Shown here piece by piece: positions 1 to 7,583 of a stretch of DNA of 16,151 nt. The notes below the pieces were generated by a model. The model had not been told where the DNA came from. It worked only from the letters and a program-made list of their open reading frames with translations, and ran no database searches. The number at the start of each line of letters is the position of its first letter. Positions within the stretch are counted from its first letter, which is position 1. This DNA comes from an uncultured Syntrophomonadaceae bacterium (GTDB lineage Bacteria > Bacillota > Syntrophomonadia > Syntrophomonadales > Syntrophomonadaceae). Both the position numbers and the translations under genes were made by a program. The DNA lies in NCBI GenBank assembly GCA_944391275.1, contig CALXSZ010000174.1:1-16151 (forward strand). The letters run 5' to 3'.

Positions 1-504
1 GAGGAGAAATGGAAAAATTCCTCAGCGGAAGAGGAGATGCAGGAAGTGATGAACCTGATTAAATCCATTCGGAATATTCGTGCCGAGTTTAACGTGAATA
101 ATGGAAAAAAAATATCGGTTATTTTAGAAATGGCTGATGCTGGCAAGCAAAGGATCCTTGAAACAAGCCTGGAGAACATTCGAACAATGGCGTCTGTAAA
201 AGAGATCGAAATTATGGGAGTTATGAAAGAAAAGCCCCGACATGCGATTTCGGCATTAACGTCGTTGGCAGCGGTTTATGTGCCTTTGGAAGGGCTGATT
301 GATTTAGAAAAAGAAAAAGCCCGTGTGGCGAAAGAACTGAAAAAAGTGGAAGTGGATCTTAAACAGGCTGAAGGGAAGTTAAAAAATCCAAACTTTACTT
401 CCAAAGCGCCAGCGGAAGTGATTGAAAAAGAAAAAAGTAAAGCCGCCGAAGCACAGAATCGAAAGGAAGGATTATTACAACGGTTACAAATATTAGAAGG
501 ATAG
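1..504 (+). CDS. valS: Valyl-tRNA synthetase, C-terminal part (5' end outside window)
   Basis: The reading frame is open from base 1 to the TAG at 502-504, giving the last 167 residues of a protein whose start lies upstream of the window. The segment contains the motif SIRNIRAEFNV, typical of the end of the anticodon-binding domain of bacterial ValRS. A charged, heptad-rich stretch follows (about residues 95-160 of the visible part, rich in K, E, L and A), which fits the C-terminal coiled-coil arm that contacts tRNA-Val. The enzyme charges tRNA-Val with valine in the cytoplasm. A Met at 37 is internal and is not a start. The stop codon overlaps the GTG of folC, a valS-folC order common in Bacillota. 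Assignment is from the C-terminal signature and gene order only, because the catalytic core is not in view. Confidence 0.9.
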   Translation, partial: EEKWKNSSAEEEMQEVMNLIKSIRNIRAEFNVNNGKKISVILEMADAGKQRILETSLENIRTMASVKEIEIMGVMKEKPRHAISALTSLAAVYVPLEGLIDLEKEKARVAKELKKVEVDLKQAEGKLKNPNFTSKAPAEVIEKEKSKAAEAQNRKEGLLQRLQILEG

Positions 505-1784
505 TGGAAAAACGGTTTGAAGAGCTCACCCATTTTGGGATCCGGCCGGGATTTGAGCGTATTCAATTTTTATTACAGCAGTTTGGGAATCCGCATCAGA
601 AGTATCCATGCGTGCATATTGCCGGAACAAATGGCAAAGGAACGGTTACTCAAATTATTAGCCAGGCATTGGCCGATGCGGGCTATCGGGTGGGGAAATT
701 TACGTCGCCCCATCTGCATGATTATACGGAACGATTGCAGATAAATGGAGAACCGATTTCTTATGAAGAAATGAACCGGTATTTCGACCAAATCGAAGCT
801 TGGATTCCTCAAATGCAGGAAAAGGGTTTAGCACATCCGACGGAATTTGAAGTGTTAACCGCAATGGCTTTTTTGTATTTTTGTGATAAAAAGGTGGATA
901 TCGCGGTTTTAGAAGTCGGCATGGGTGGAACGTGGGACTCAACAAATGTAATTACGCCCTGTGTGTCCGTTATTACGGGAATTGCGTATGACCATATGAC
1001 GATTTTAGGGAGTACGCTCGCTGAAATTGCTGAAAATAAGGCGGGAATTATCAAAGAAGGGGTTCCGGTTGTCATTGGAGAGATGCCTGACGAGGCGGCA
1101 ACAGTTATTTATCGGACGGCTGAACAAAGGAAATCTTCGGTGATTCGAAGCGCCACGTGTGAGATCACTGTAAAAAATATTCATCCATTGGGTCAAACCA
1201 TTCAGATACAAGGCGCTTTTCCAGAATTAGCATGTGAAGATCTTGCGTATCATCTGCTGGGAACTTATCAACGGCGTAATTTAGCGACTGCTCTAACGGC
1301 GTTGTGGGTTTTAGCTGGACAGGGATATGGTATAACGCCCAAGAGTTTAAGAAAAACACTTGCTGGGGTATCTTTGCCGGGACGATTGGAGATTGTTTCT
1401 CAAAAACCGCTTGTTTTCGTGGACGTCGCGCATAATCCACAGGGGGCTGAAGCGCTGGCGGAAAGCCTTCAAGAATTGTTTCCGGAAAAAAATAAGATTC
1501 TGATATGTGCGATCTTGGACGATAAAGATGCAGAGACCATGTTGAAATATTTATCAATCGGTACGCGAAAAGTGATTTTTACCCGGCCTTTGGGACCGCG
1601 CGGTAAGCAATGGCGACGTTTATTGCAGTTGTGGAAAAACCTTTATCCAGCTATTCCGGCGGTGGAAGAAGAGGACATTGCGCATGCGATTCAAAAAGCT
1701 TGCCTAGAATTGAAAGATGCGGAATATCTATTGATTACCGGCTCTTTTTATCTCATGGATCCGGCTCGAAAATATTTTATTTAG
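504..1784 (+). CDS. folC: Bifunctional folylpolyglutamate / dihydrofolate synthase
   Basis: This 426-residue Mur-ligase-family protein adds glutamate to folates (and in many bacteria joins dihydropteroate to glutamate) using ATP. Visible motifs are the P-loop GTNGKGT at residues 41-47, the TSPHL segment at 67-71 followed by ERLQING, the EFEVLTAMAF helix, the LEVGMGG(T)WDSTNV metal/substrate loop and the C-terminal DVAHNP motif. Length fits the usual 420-440 residues. The start is GTG at 504, overlapping the valS TAG by one base. A GAAGGA at 496-501 lies unusually close to it, so translation probably depends on coupling to valS. The N-terminus is about ten residues shorter than in Bacillus FolC. 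No promoter is seen, so it is probably read from the valS transcript. Confidence 0.93.
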   Translation: MEKRFEELTHFGIRPGFERIQFLLQQFGNPHQKYPCVHIAGTNGKGTVTQIISQALADAGYRVGKFTSPHLHDYTERLQINGEPISYEEMNRYFDQIEAWIPQMQEKGLAHPTEFEVLTAMAFLYFCDKKVDIAVLEVGMGGTWDSTNVITPCVSVITGIAYDHMTILGSTLAEIAENKAGIIKEGVPVVIGEMPDEAATVIYRTAEQRKSSVIRSATCEITVKNIHPLGQTIQIQGAFPELACEDLAYHLLGTYQRRNLATALTALWVLAGQGYGITPKSLRKTLAGVSLPGRLEIVSQKPLVFVDVAHNPQGAEALAESLQELFPEKNKILICAILDDKDAETMLKYLSIGTRKVIFTRPLGPRGKQWRRLLQLWKNLYPAIPAVEEEDIAHAIQKACLELKDAEYLLITGSFYLMDPARKYFI

Positions 1785-1817
1785 CGTCAAATTTAGGAAA
1801 AACAGGAGTAAGGAAAC

Positions 1818-2786
1818 ATGTACCATATTGGGGTTGATTTGGGAGGAACCAACATTGCGGTAGGGATTACGGATGAAAATTTTTGCATCTTGCAAAAGGC
1901 CAGTTGGCCAACTTTGTCTGAACGTGGTTCGGAGGCGGTAATACGGGATATAGCGACATTGTGTCGCGAGCTCATTCAAAAGGCAGGATTAACCTTGGAC
2001 GATTTTTCTTATGCTGGCGTAGCCGCGCCAGGCATTGCGAATCAGGATACTGGGGTCGTGGAGTACAACAATAATTTGGGATTTGTTCAAGTTCCTATTG
2101 CTCAAAGGATCAAGGAATTAGTTGGATTCCAGAAAGTCTATTTAGAAAATGATGCAAATGCAGCGGCTTTAGGAGAGGCATTGGCCGGAGCGGGAAAAGA
2201 AGCGGATATTTTTGTTATGATTACGCTGGGAACGGGGATTGGCGGCGGCGTGATTGTTCATAGGAAAATTTTACAAGGCGCTCATCATACGGGTGGAGAA
2301 TTAGGACATATGGTCATTGAACGCCGCAATGGGAAAATGTGTACTTGCGGCCGTCAAGGATGCTGGGAAGCCTATTGTTCATCCGTTGCCTTGACGAGCC
2401 GCACAAAAGAAAAAATGGAACAAAATCCCAAAAGTGCGATGTGGCGACTGTGTGAAAACCACTTCGAAAAAATCAATGCGCGAACGGCTTTTCTAGCCCG
2501 CGAACAAGGAGATCCGGTGGCTATTGATCTGATCGAGGAATATATGGATGATCTAGCTTGCGGGCTAAGCAACATTATTAATGCTTTTGACCCGGATGTG
2601 GTTTGTTTAGGGGGCGGGCTTTCTCAAGAAGGCCCGCTTCTATTAGATCTTTTAATTCCGCGTGTCAGCCGGGAAACGTATGGATACCAGGTGAATAAAA
2701 ACAGGAGAGAAAAACATCGTGTAAAACTCGCTCAGCTGGGCAATGACGCAGGAATAATTGGCGCTGCATGGTTGGGAGGAAAGTGA
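1818..2786 (+). CDS. glcK: ROK-family glucokinase
   Basis: This 322-residue protein probably phosphorylates glucose to glucose-6-phosphate with ATP. The N-terminal phosphate-binding motif DLGGTN is at residues 7-12. The catalytic-base motif ENDAN is at 110-114 (Asp112). The ROK motif GELGH ends at His164, followed by a zinc-binding CxCGxxGC at Cys175, Cys177 and Cys182. The GGGLS segment near residue 265 is also typical. Its length matches bacterial ROK glucokinases (about 320). The ATG follows AGGAG (1804-1808) at normal spacing, 33 bases behind folC, so it probably shares that transcript. Sugar specificity within the ROK family cannot be proved by sequence, so a fructo- or manno-kinase is possible. 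All key residues are present. Confidence 0.88.
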   Translation: MYHIGVDLGGTNIAVGITDENFCILQKASWPTLSERGSEAVIRDIATLCRELIQKAGLTLDDFSYAGVAAPGIANQDTGVVEYNNNLGFVQVPIAQRIKELVGFQKVYLENDANAAALGEALAGAGKEADIFVMITLGTGIGGGVIVHRKILQGAHHTGGELGHMVIERRNGKMCTCGRQGCWEAYCSSVALTSRTKEKMEQNPKSAMWRLCENHFEKINARTAFLAREQGDPVAIDLIEEYMDDLACGLSNIINAFDPDVVCLGGGLSQEGPLLLDLLIPRVSRETYGYQVNKNRREKHRVKLAQLGNDAGIIGAAWLGGK

Positions 2787-2796
2787 AAAAATATTC

Positions 2797-2836
2797 CTAT
2801 CCAGATTCGAAAAAGAGTCCGTGCTGTGCTGGATAG
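2797..2836 (+). repeat. Inverted repeat behind the glucokinase gene
   Basis: CTATCCAG (2797-2804) and CTGGATAG (2829-2836) form a perfect 8-bp inverted repeat with a 24-base loop, 10 bases after the glucokinase stop. A mildly T-rich stretch (about 2848-2858) follows. It could be a weak terminator or part of a structured leader for the diguanylate cyclase gene. No known riboswitch consensus (c-di-GMP, THF) was recognised. Confidence 0.4.
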
Positions 2837-2944
2837 ACAGGAATTGATTGTTTTAATTTGTGCAAGGAGTTCGCTAGAACCTTTAAGGAACGAATTAAGA
2901 AGACGCCGAAAGTGTGCTATTGTGGTGGAAGGGAGGCGATTTTC

Positions 2945-4330
2945 TTGAAGAATTTTTTGAAATCCTATAAAAACAATTTGGTTCAACAATATTTACTTAT
3001 GGGATTGATCGCTGTAGAGTTACTTATGTCCTTTTCTTTTCTTGGTTATCTCCATATTGAACCCATTTCGATTACTTTTGCCTACATTCCAGTACTTTTG
3101 GCTGGCTGTCTGCTAGGTCCTGGAGCCTCGGCGCTGGTTGGATTGGTATTCGGTTTAGCCAGTATGTGGAAAGCTTCGGCGACTTATGTATCTGCAGGAG
3201 ATCGCATTTTTTCTCCGATCCTCAGTGGCGAGCCTATTGCGAGTCTTTTTTTGAGTATTGGTTCCCGGGTCTTGTTTGGGTTTGTCGTTGGGTTGCTGTT
3301 TTTTTGGGCGAAAAAATCTCGGCGGGCTTCGTTGTTTTGGATTTCCTTGGTTTCTTTTTCAGGAAGACTCATTCATTCTCTCTTTGTTTATGCTTTTATG
3401 GGAATACTTTTTCCGGAAATGGGGCTTAATGTTTTCAGCACCTTTAACAGTTTTGGATCGCTCGGAAATACTTTGACTATGATTGTTACGACGGTTGTCG
3501 TTTTAGCGGCTTACTGTGTGAGAAATACGACGTTTTACCGGAATTTTGAGCATCGAATGCAGGTGGTGCAGCATTTGCATCTGATGAATGACAGAAGCCT
3601 TCGATCCACCGTATTTTTGGTTGTTCTGACGGTAGCGTCGGTTTGTGCCATTGCTTTTTATTTTTTACATCGGATGGATTATGTGTTGGACGTCAGCGGC
3701 TATCATATAGACGACACGACCTACGGTAATCTGGTTCATTTACAAATTCAGTTCGTTTTGGGGATTCTTTCACTTACTTTTCTTGTGGGGTTGTTTCTCT
3801 CATTGGTCTTCCGCTATACAACCTATGTACGCTACGAAGCGGAATCGGACTCATTAACAGGCTTGATGAATCGTAAAGGTTTTTTCCCTCTTTGCGAACG
3901 TCTCTTAGCGGAATTTGTCCCCCAGGAAGGGGCTGCTGGATATTTTATGGTTTTGGATATCGATCACTTTAAACATATTAACGATTCTTTCGGACATCCC
4001 AAGGGGGATAAAGTTTTATGCCATGTAGCGAAGCGCTTACAGGAAAATTTTTCGGATATGGGAATTGTGGGGCGCCTGGGTGGGGACGAATTTGCCGTTT
4101 TCTTCTACAAGCCTTGTAATCGGAAAGAACTGGAGAAAAGATTAAACCAGTTTATGCAAAGTGTTTATCAGATTCATTGTATCACACATAAGGTGTCCTG
4201 CAGCATGGGGATTGTTCCTGTTACTTCTTCCCAAGAGATAGAAGATCTTTACCGCCAGGCGGATGATTATCTTTATCAGGCGAAAAACAAGGGAAAAGAT
4301 CAATTTGTTATAGGAAATGATAGGAAATGA
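2945..4330 (+). CDS. Membrane diguanylate cyclase with ECF S-component-like sensor region
   Basis: This predicted integral-membrane protein makes cyclic di-GMP from GTP. The start is placed at TTG 2945 because GGAAGGGAGG (2927-2936) precedes it by 8 bases; an upstream in-frame TTG at 2858 lacks a comparable site. The product is 461 residues. The N-terminal half (about 15-190) has several hydrophobic helices and a PVLLAGCLLGP segment, resembling substrate-binding S-components of ECF vitamin transporters. Two further membrane segments (about 220-285) flank a short extracytoplasmic loop. The cyclase domain starts near Asp302 (SDSLTGLMNR), has the DIDHFKHINDSFGH motif and an intact GGDEF at 379-383. 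The residues at the inhibitory I-site position (RxxD, five residues before GGDEF) are SDMG, so product inhibition there is unlikely. Ligand unknown. A 10-bp tandem repeat (4311-4330) includes the stop codon. Confidence 0.85.
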   Translation: MKNFLKSYKNNLVQQYLLMGLIAVELLMSFSFLGYLHIEPISITFAYIPVLLAGCLLGPGASALVGLVFGLASMWKASATYVSAGDRIFSPILSGEPIASLFLSIGSRVLFGFVVGLLFFWAKKSRRASLFWISLVSFSGRLIHSLFVYAFMGILFPEMGLNVFSTFNSFGSLGNTLTMIVTTVVVLAAYCVRNTTFYRNFEHRMQVVQHLHLMNDRSLRSTVFLVVLTVASVCAIAFYFLHRMDYVLDVSGYHIDDTTYGNLVHLQIQFVLGILSLTFLVGLFLSLVFRYTTYVRYEAESDSLTGLMNRKGFFPLCERLLAEFVPQEGAAGYFMVLDIDHFKHINDSFGHPKGDKVLCHVAKRLQENFSDMGIVGRLGGDEFAVFFYKPCNRKELEKRLNQFMQSVYQIHCITHKVSCSMGIVPVTSSQEIEDLYRQADDYLYQAKNKGKDQFVIGNDRK

Positions 4331-4541
4331 TGGGGGAAACAATGTCGATGCAGCAAGCACGCGATCCTGAGAACAGCGTTTTCTAAAAGCACGACCAACA
4401 CGTAAAATTATTTCTAATGATCCAATAATGGATGGATTGATCCTGGGTAAGCTTCAAAGAGACGAAAGTTTTGGAAATTTTCCAAAAAGATTGCTTACGA
4501 ACAAAATACCTATGGAACAAGTGAGCGTCAACAAAAACGGA
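4331..4541. other. Gap between convergent genes, with nested inverted repeats
   Basis: No convincing gene. GTAAGC (4447-4452) and GCTTAC (4493-4498) enclose an 8-bp hairpin TTTTGGAA/TTCCAAAA (4469-4476 and 4480-4487). It lies between the convergent cyclase and dehydrogenase genes but has no good T-tract on either strand, so it is at best a weak terminator. A plus-strand frame without stops (4371-4568) runs into the end of the dehydrogenase gene. It lacks a well-placed start or ribosome binding site and resembles nothing I recognise; it may be a relic or chance. Confidence 0.4.
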
Positions 4542-5483
4542 TCAAACCACGTTGAGCTGTTTGCCGTCTAACCAGGAATATAGATTTTGAAATAAAATCT
4601 CGGCTCGTTGCTCTAGGGATTCCACAGAGGAAAAAGCAATGTGCGGCGTGACGAGAATATTCGGACAGTGTAAAAGAGAATGATCCGCAGGCAAAGGGGG
4701 TTCTATCTCGAAAACATCACAAGCTGCACCAGAAATTTGCCCGTTCTTCAGTGCCTCGGCCAAGGCGGCAGAATCTAAGACTCCTCCTCTTGCAGTATTG
4801 ATAAGGATGGCGTCCTTTTTCATTTGTAAAAGCTGATTTTTTCCGATCATTCCCTTGGTTTCCTCCGTTAAAGGGCAGTGGAGAGAAACAATGTCTGATC
4901 GGATCAACAGCTCTTCTAAAGAAATCAGTTCGTCAATCATGGGATCGCAAACGGGACTTCGGTTGTATGCTAAGACGGAACATCCAAAAGCCTTGCAGAG
5001 GGCCGCGACTTTTCTTCCAATGGCTCCTGCGCCAATGATTCCTACCGTCTTCCCGCATAAAAGACGTCCGACCAGTCCGTCTTTTGTTCCTCCATTTCGG
5101 CAACGAGCTTCTGTTTGGTTTATTTTTCGAAGCAGTTGGATCATAAAACTAAGACAAAGCTCGGCTACTGCTTGGGTTGCGTAGCCCGATGCATTGCTGA
5201 TGGCAATACCTTGCTGCTTGGCTTGGGCTACGGGAATATGGTCAACTCCAGTGAAAGCGACATTGATGAACTTTAGGGAAGGCGTTTTCTCCAGGACGGC
5301 GGTGGACAGCGGCGTATGAGCCAACATGATAACGTCGGCATTGCGGCTGCGTACCACTTGCAGGTCCGGATCGACGCTCTCTTCATAAGCGATCAAGGTA
5401 TGTCCTAGACTTTCCAATTTTCGGGCATGCTTTTCAATGATTTGGTTCGAAACCCCCAACCCTTCTAACAGTACAATTTTCAT
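4542..5483 (-). CDS. D-isomer-specific 2-hydroxyacid dehydrogenase family protein
   Basis: This 313-residue NAD(P)-dependent oxidoreductase is expected to interconvert a 2-keto acid and a D-2-hydroxy acid in the cytoplasm; the substrate is not predictable. The Rossmann dinucleotide motif GAGAIG is at residues 151-156. The catalytic triad is Arg232 (NTARGG), Glu261 (FEIEPP) and His281 (TPHIAF), all intact. Relatives include phosphoglycerate, glycerate and D-lactate dehydrogenases. It is too short for SerA with an ACT domain. Its ATG overlaps the TGA of the upstream MATE gene (ATGA) and is preceded by AGGAGGT, so the two are translationally coupled and probably act on related metabolites. No separate promoter is seen. 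Confidence 0.88.
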   Translation of the reverse strand: MKIVLLEGLGVSNQIIEKHARKLESLGHTLIAYEESVDPDLQVVRSRNADVIMLAHTPLSTAVLEKTPSLKFINVAFTGVDHIPVAQAKQQGIAISNASGYATQAVAELCLSFMIQLLRKINQTEARCRNGGTKDGLVGRLLCGKTVGIIGAGAIGRKVAALCKAFGCSVLAYNRSPVCDPMIDELISLEELLIRSDIVSLHCPLTEETKGMIGKNQLLQMKKDAILINTARGGVLDSAALAEALKNGQISGAACDVFEIEPPLPADHSLLHCPNILVTPHIAFSSVESLEQRAEILFQNLYSWLDGKQLNVV

Positions 5484-6856
5484 TTTTCAAACCTCCTACC
5501 AATTTCTTTGACGGGATCTTGTTGGTTTTCCCAAGAAAAAAATTGTTGTTTCCTGAGAAAATAGTAGGCGATACCTACTGCGTCCGCCAGAAACCAACCA
5601 ATTGGAACCGACCACCAAATCCCGGAAACGCCGATTGTCGGAATGGATGACAGCACGTAGGCCAATACGACGCGGCTTCCTAGAGAGATAATTGTCAGTA
5701 CGACACTGATTCCTGGCTTCCCAAGTGCGCGGTACAAACCGTACAGCAAAAACAGACATCCGATTCCAACGTAAAAGGCGCCTTCGATGTGTAAATAATG
5801 GATTCCCTCCAGAACAGTCGCCGAATCTTCCGGGCCAACGAAGAGTTCCATTAACTGCTGGGCAAAGAACCAGATGACCGTTGAGAGGATTATACAAAAA
5901 ACAAGGGATGCGAAGACAGCCCCTTTTAGACCTGCTCGAATGCGTTTGGCCTGTCTAGCTCCGTAATTTTGAGCGATAAATGTAGAAAAGGCATTCCCAA
6001 AATCTTGTACGGGCATATAAGCAAAAGCGTCAATTTTGACGGCGGCTGCAAAAGCGGCCATGACGGTCGGACCGAAGCTGTTGACTCGGCCTTGTACGAG
6101 GAGAATGCCAAGATTCATCACAGATTGTTGGATGCATGTCAAGATAGAAAAATGAGCAATTTCTTTGATACGCCGCCATCGAACGTGGAAGTTCTTCCAG
6201 AATAAGGGAAAACCGTGCCAAGAATAAATTGCGATACCCAATCCAGAGATGTATTGAGCGATTACCGTTGCCGCAGCTGCACCGGCCACGCCTTTATCCA
6301 GTCCCAATACGAACCATAAATCCAAAATGATATTTAAAACGGCTGAGATGGCCAGAAAAATCAATGGGATAAGGGAGTTCCCAAGCGCCCGTAGAAATGA
6401 GGCGAAATAATTATAGAAAAAAGTGGCGGCAATTCCCCAAAAGATGATTTTCAGATATTCGCGCATAGGGTCCCAAATTTCTACTGGAACATGAAGAAAA
6501 ATCTGGATTCCATCCAGGCAGAGAAAAGCCAGAATATTCAGCAATAACGTTGCGCCAGCAATAAGTGCGAAGGACGCGTGCAGACTTTCACGCAGGGCAT
6601 TTTCATCTCGTTCTCCAAAGCGAATCGAAAATACTGCACTGCTTCCCATACAGAGACCGAAGAGAATGGAAGTGAGGAAAGTCATCAGCGTAAACGATGA
6701 ACCGACGGCGGCTAAGGCGTTTTTCCCCAAAAACTGTCCCACGATGAGTGTGTCTACGACATTGTAGCCTTGCTGTAATATATTTCCGAAGACCATTGGG
6801 AGGGAAAAGATCAGCATAGAGCGCATGATGGGTCCACGCGTCAAGTCAGTATTCAT
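5480..6856 (-). CDS. MATE-family multidrug/metabolite exporter
   Basis: This 458-residue membrane protein has about 12 hydrophobic helices and the two-lobe organisation of the MATE family (NorM/DinF-like). It normally exports organic compounds in exchange for Na+ or H+. The N-terminus MNTDLTRGPIMRSMLIFSLP and the early LQQGYNVVDTLIVG segment are typical. The start is taken as ATG at 6856, preceded by GGAG six bases away; a TTG four codons upstream has no ribosome binding site. It is the first gene of a two-gene unit with the overlapping dehydrogenase and is divergent from an Lrp/AsnC regulator, which suggests regulated export of a metabolite. The substrate cannot be read from sequence. Confidence 0.9.
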   Translation of the reverse strand: MNTDLTRGPIMRSMLIFSLPMVFGNILQQGYNVVDTLIVGQFLGKNALAAVGSSFTLMTFLTSILFGLCMGSSAVFSIRFGERDENALRESLHASFALIAGATLLLNILAFLCLDGIQIFLHVPVEIWDPMREYLKIIFWGIAATFFYNYFASFLRALGNSLIPLIFLAISAVLNIILDLWFVLGLDKGVAGAAAATVIAQYISGLGIAIYSWHGFPLFWKNFHVRWRRIKEIAHFSILTCIQQSVMNLGILLVQGRVNSFGPTVMAAFAAAVKIDAFAYMPVQDFGNAFSTFIAQNYGARQAKRIRAGLKGAVFASLVFCIILSTVIWFFAQQLMELFVGPEDSATVLEGIHYLHIEGAFYVGIGCLFLLYGLYRALGKPGISVVLTIISLGSRVVLAYVLSSIPTIGVSGIWWSVPIGWFLADAVGIAYYFLRKQQFFSWENQQDPVKEIGRRFEK

Positions 6857-6898
6857 GAAAAACTCCAAATAGAAATCTAAAACTTACGAATTGAAATT

Positions 6899-6927
6899 AT
6901 TATAATGCTGTTTAATTCTTTTGTAAA
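6899..6927 (-). promoter_or_regulatory. Promoter of the MATE-dehydrogenase unit
   Basis: Read on the minus strand, TTTACA (6927-6922) and a perfect TATAAT (6904-6899) are separated by 17 bases. The predicted start is near 6892, giving a leader of about 35 bases before the MATE ATG. The -35 box lies 7 bp from the -35 box of the opposing regulator promoter. Confidence 0.75.
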
Positions 6928-6940
6928 GAATAAATTTACA
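6922..6940. promoter_or_regulatory. Possible operator: TGTAAA-N7-TTTACA palindrome between divergent promoters
   Basis: The inverted repeat TGTAAA (6922-6927) and TTTACA (6935-6940) spans both -35 boxes of the divergent MATE and Lrp/AsnC promoters. A protein bound here would block both promoters. The adjacent Lrp/AsnC regulator is the natural candidate by position. The symmetry partly follows from two identical -35 boxes facing apart, so a binding-site role is inference. Confidence 0.4.
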
Positions 6941-6963
6941 TTTTATCTGATGTGCGATATAAT
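6935..6963 (+). promoter_or_regulatory. Promoter of the Lrp/AsnC regulator gene
   Basis: TTTACA (6935-6940) and TATAAT (6958-6963) are separated by 17 bases. The predicted start is near 6970, about 37 bases before the ATG at 7007 with its GAGGAGGTGG ribosome binding site. Confidence 0.75.
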
Positions 6964-7006
6964 TCATCTGTTCGTTTTAATCAAAGGTTTGAGGAGGTGG
7001 GATAGA

Positions 7007-7465
7007 ATGTTTTTAGAGGGATTAAATCCGTTGGATCAGAAAATTGTTCGGCTTCTGATCCAAAATGCACGCAGTTCGTATTCGGAGATTGGAAAACAGG
7101 TGGGGATCTCCCGAGTAGCGGTTAAAGCACGTATCCAATCTCTTGAGCAGCAAGGGATTATTGAATCGTATACAACCATTATTAATCCTCAAAAAATTAG
7201 CGGGGCGGTATCCTGCTATTTCGAAATGGAGATTTTGCCGGATGCACTAGCTGAAGCGACGAATATTCTAGAGAGTAACGAAACCATTACGCAGATTTAT
7301 CGTGTAACGGGGAAGAATAAATTGCATGTTCATGCAGTTGCATCTTCTAGCGAAGAGATGGAGTTGCTGTTGCAAAAAGTTATTGATCCTCTTCCTGGAC
7401 TGGTTCGCTATAGTTGCAATGTTATTCTGTCACGTATTAAAGATATCAAAGGAATTCGGTTATGA
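7007..7465 (+). CDS. Lrp/AsnC-family transcriptional regulator
   Basis: This 152-residue protein has the two-part layout of feast/famine regulators. A winged helix-turn-helix lies at about residues 8-55 (LDQKIVRLLIQN, then SEIGKQVGISRVAVKARIQSLE) and an RAM/ligand-binding domain at about 65-150. Members sense amino acids or related small molecules and bind DNA as dimers or octamers. The start is ATG 7007, placed right after GAGGAGGTGG (6991-7000). The frame is open upstream to 6905, but those residues include the promoter itself and are unlike the family. It is transcribed away from the MATE-dehydrogenase pair and is the likely local regulator of that pair and of itself. Confidence 0.88.
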   Translation: MFLEGLNPLDQKIVRLLIQNARSSYSEIGKQVGISRVAVKARIQSLEQQGIIESYTTIINPQKISGAVSCYFEMEILPDALAEATNILESNETITQIYRVTGKNKLHVHAVASSSEEMELLLQKVIDPLPGLVRYSCNVILSRIKDIKGIRL

Positions 7466-7466
7466 A

Positions 7467-7493
7467 GTGAAAAAACATCATATAGTTTTTCAC
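7467..7493 (+). terminator. Weak hairpin after the Lrp/AsnC gene
   Basis: GTGAAAAA pairs with TTTTTCAC around an 11-base loop, beginning 2 bases after the stop codon. The stem is AT-rich and the tail after it is A-rich rather than T-rich. Termination is therefore uncertain; the strong terminator at 7884-7915 may be the real end. Confidence 0.35.
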
Positions 7494-7583
7494 TAAAAAG
7501 ACGATAACGAGATACTTGAGGATAAAAGAAACATTTATTTTATCATGAATCAATATGGAAATTTCTAAAGATAAAATAATTTT

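Noticed and set aside
1165..1557. 130-codon open frame on the minus strand
   Set aside because: Antisense shadow inside folC with no start signals.
6922..6940. BirA-type site in the MATE/Lrp promoter region because of TTGTAAA
   Set aside because: The halves are only 7 bp apart, not 14-16, and the symmetry is accounted for by the two -35 boxes.
6905..7006. 34-residue N-terminal extension of the Lrp/AsnC protein
   Set aside because: It would place the promoter -35 and -10 boxes inside the coding region and ignore the strong ribosome binding site before ATG 7007.
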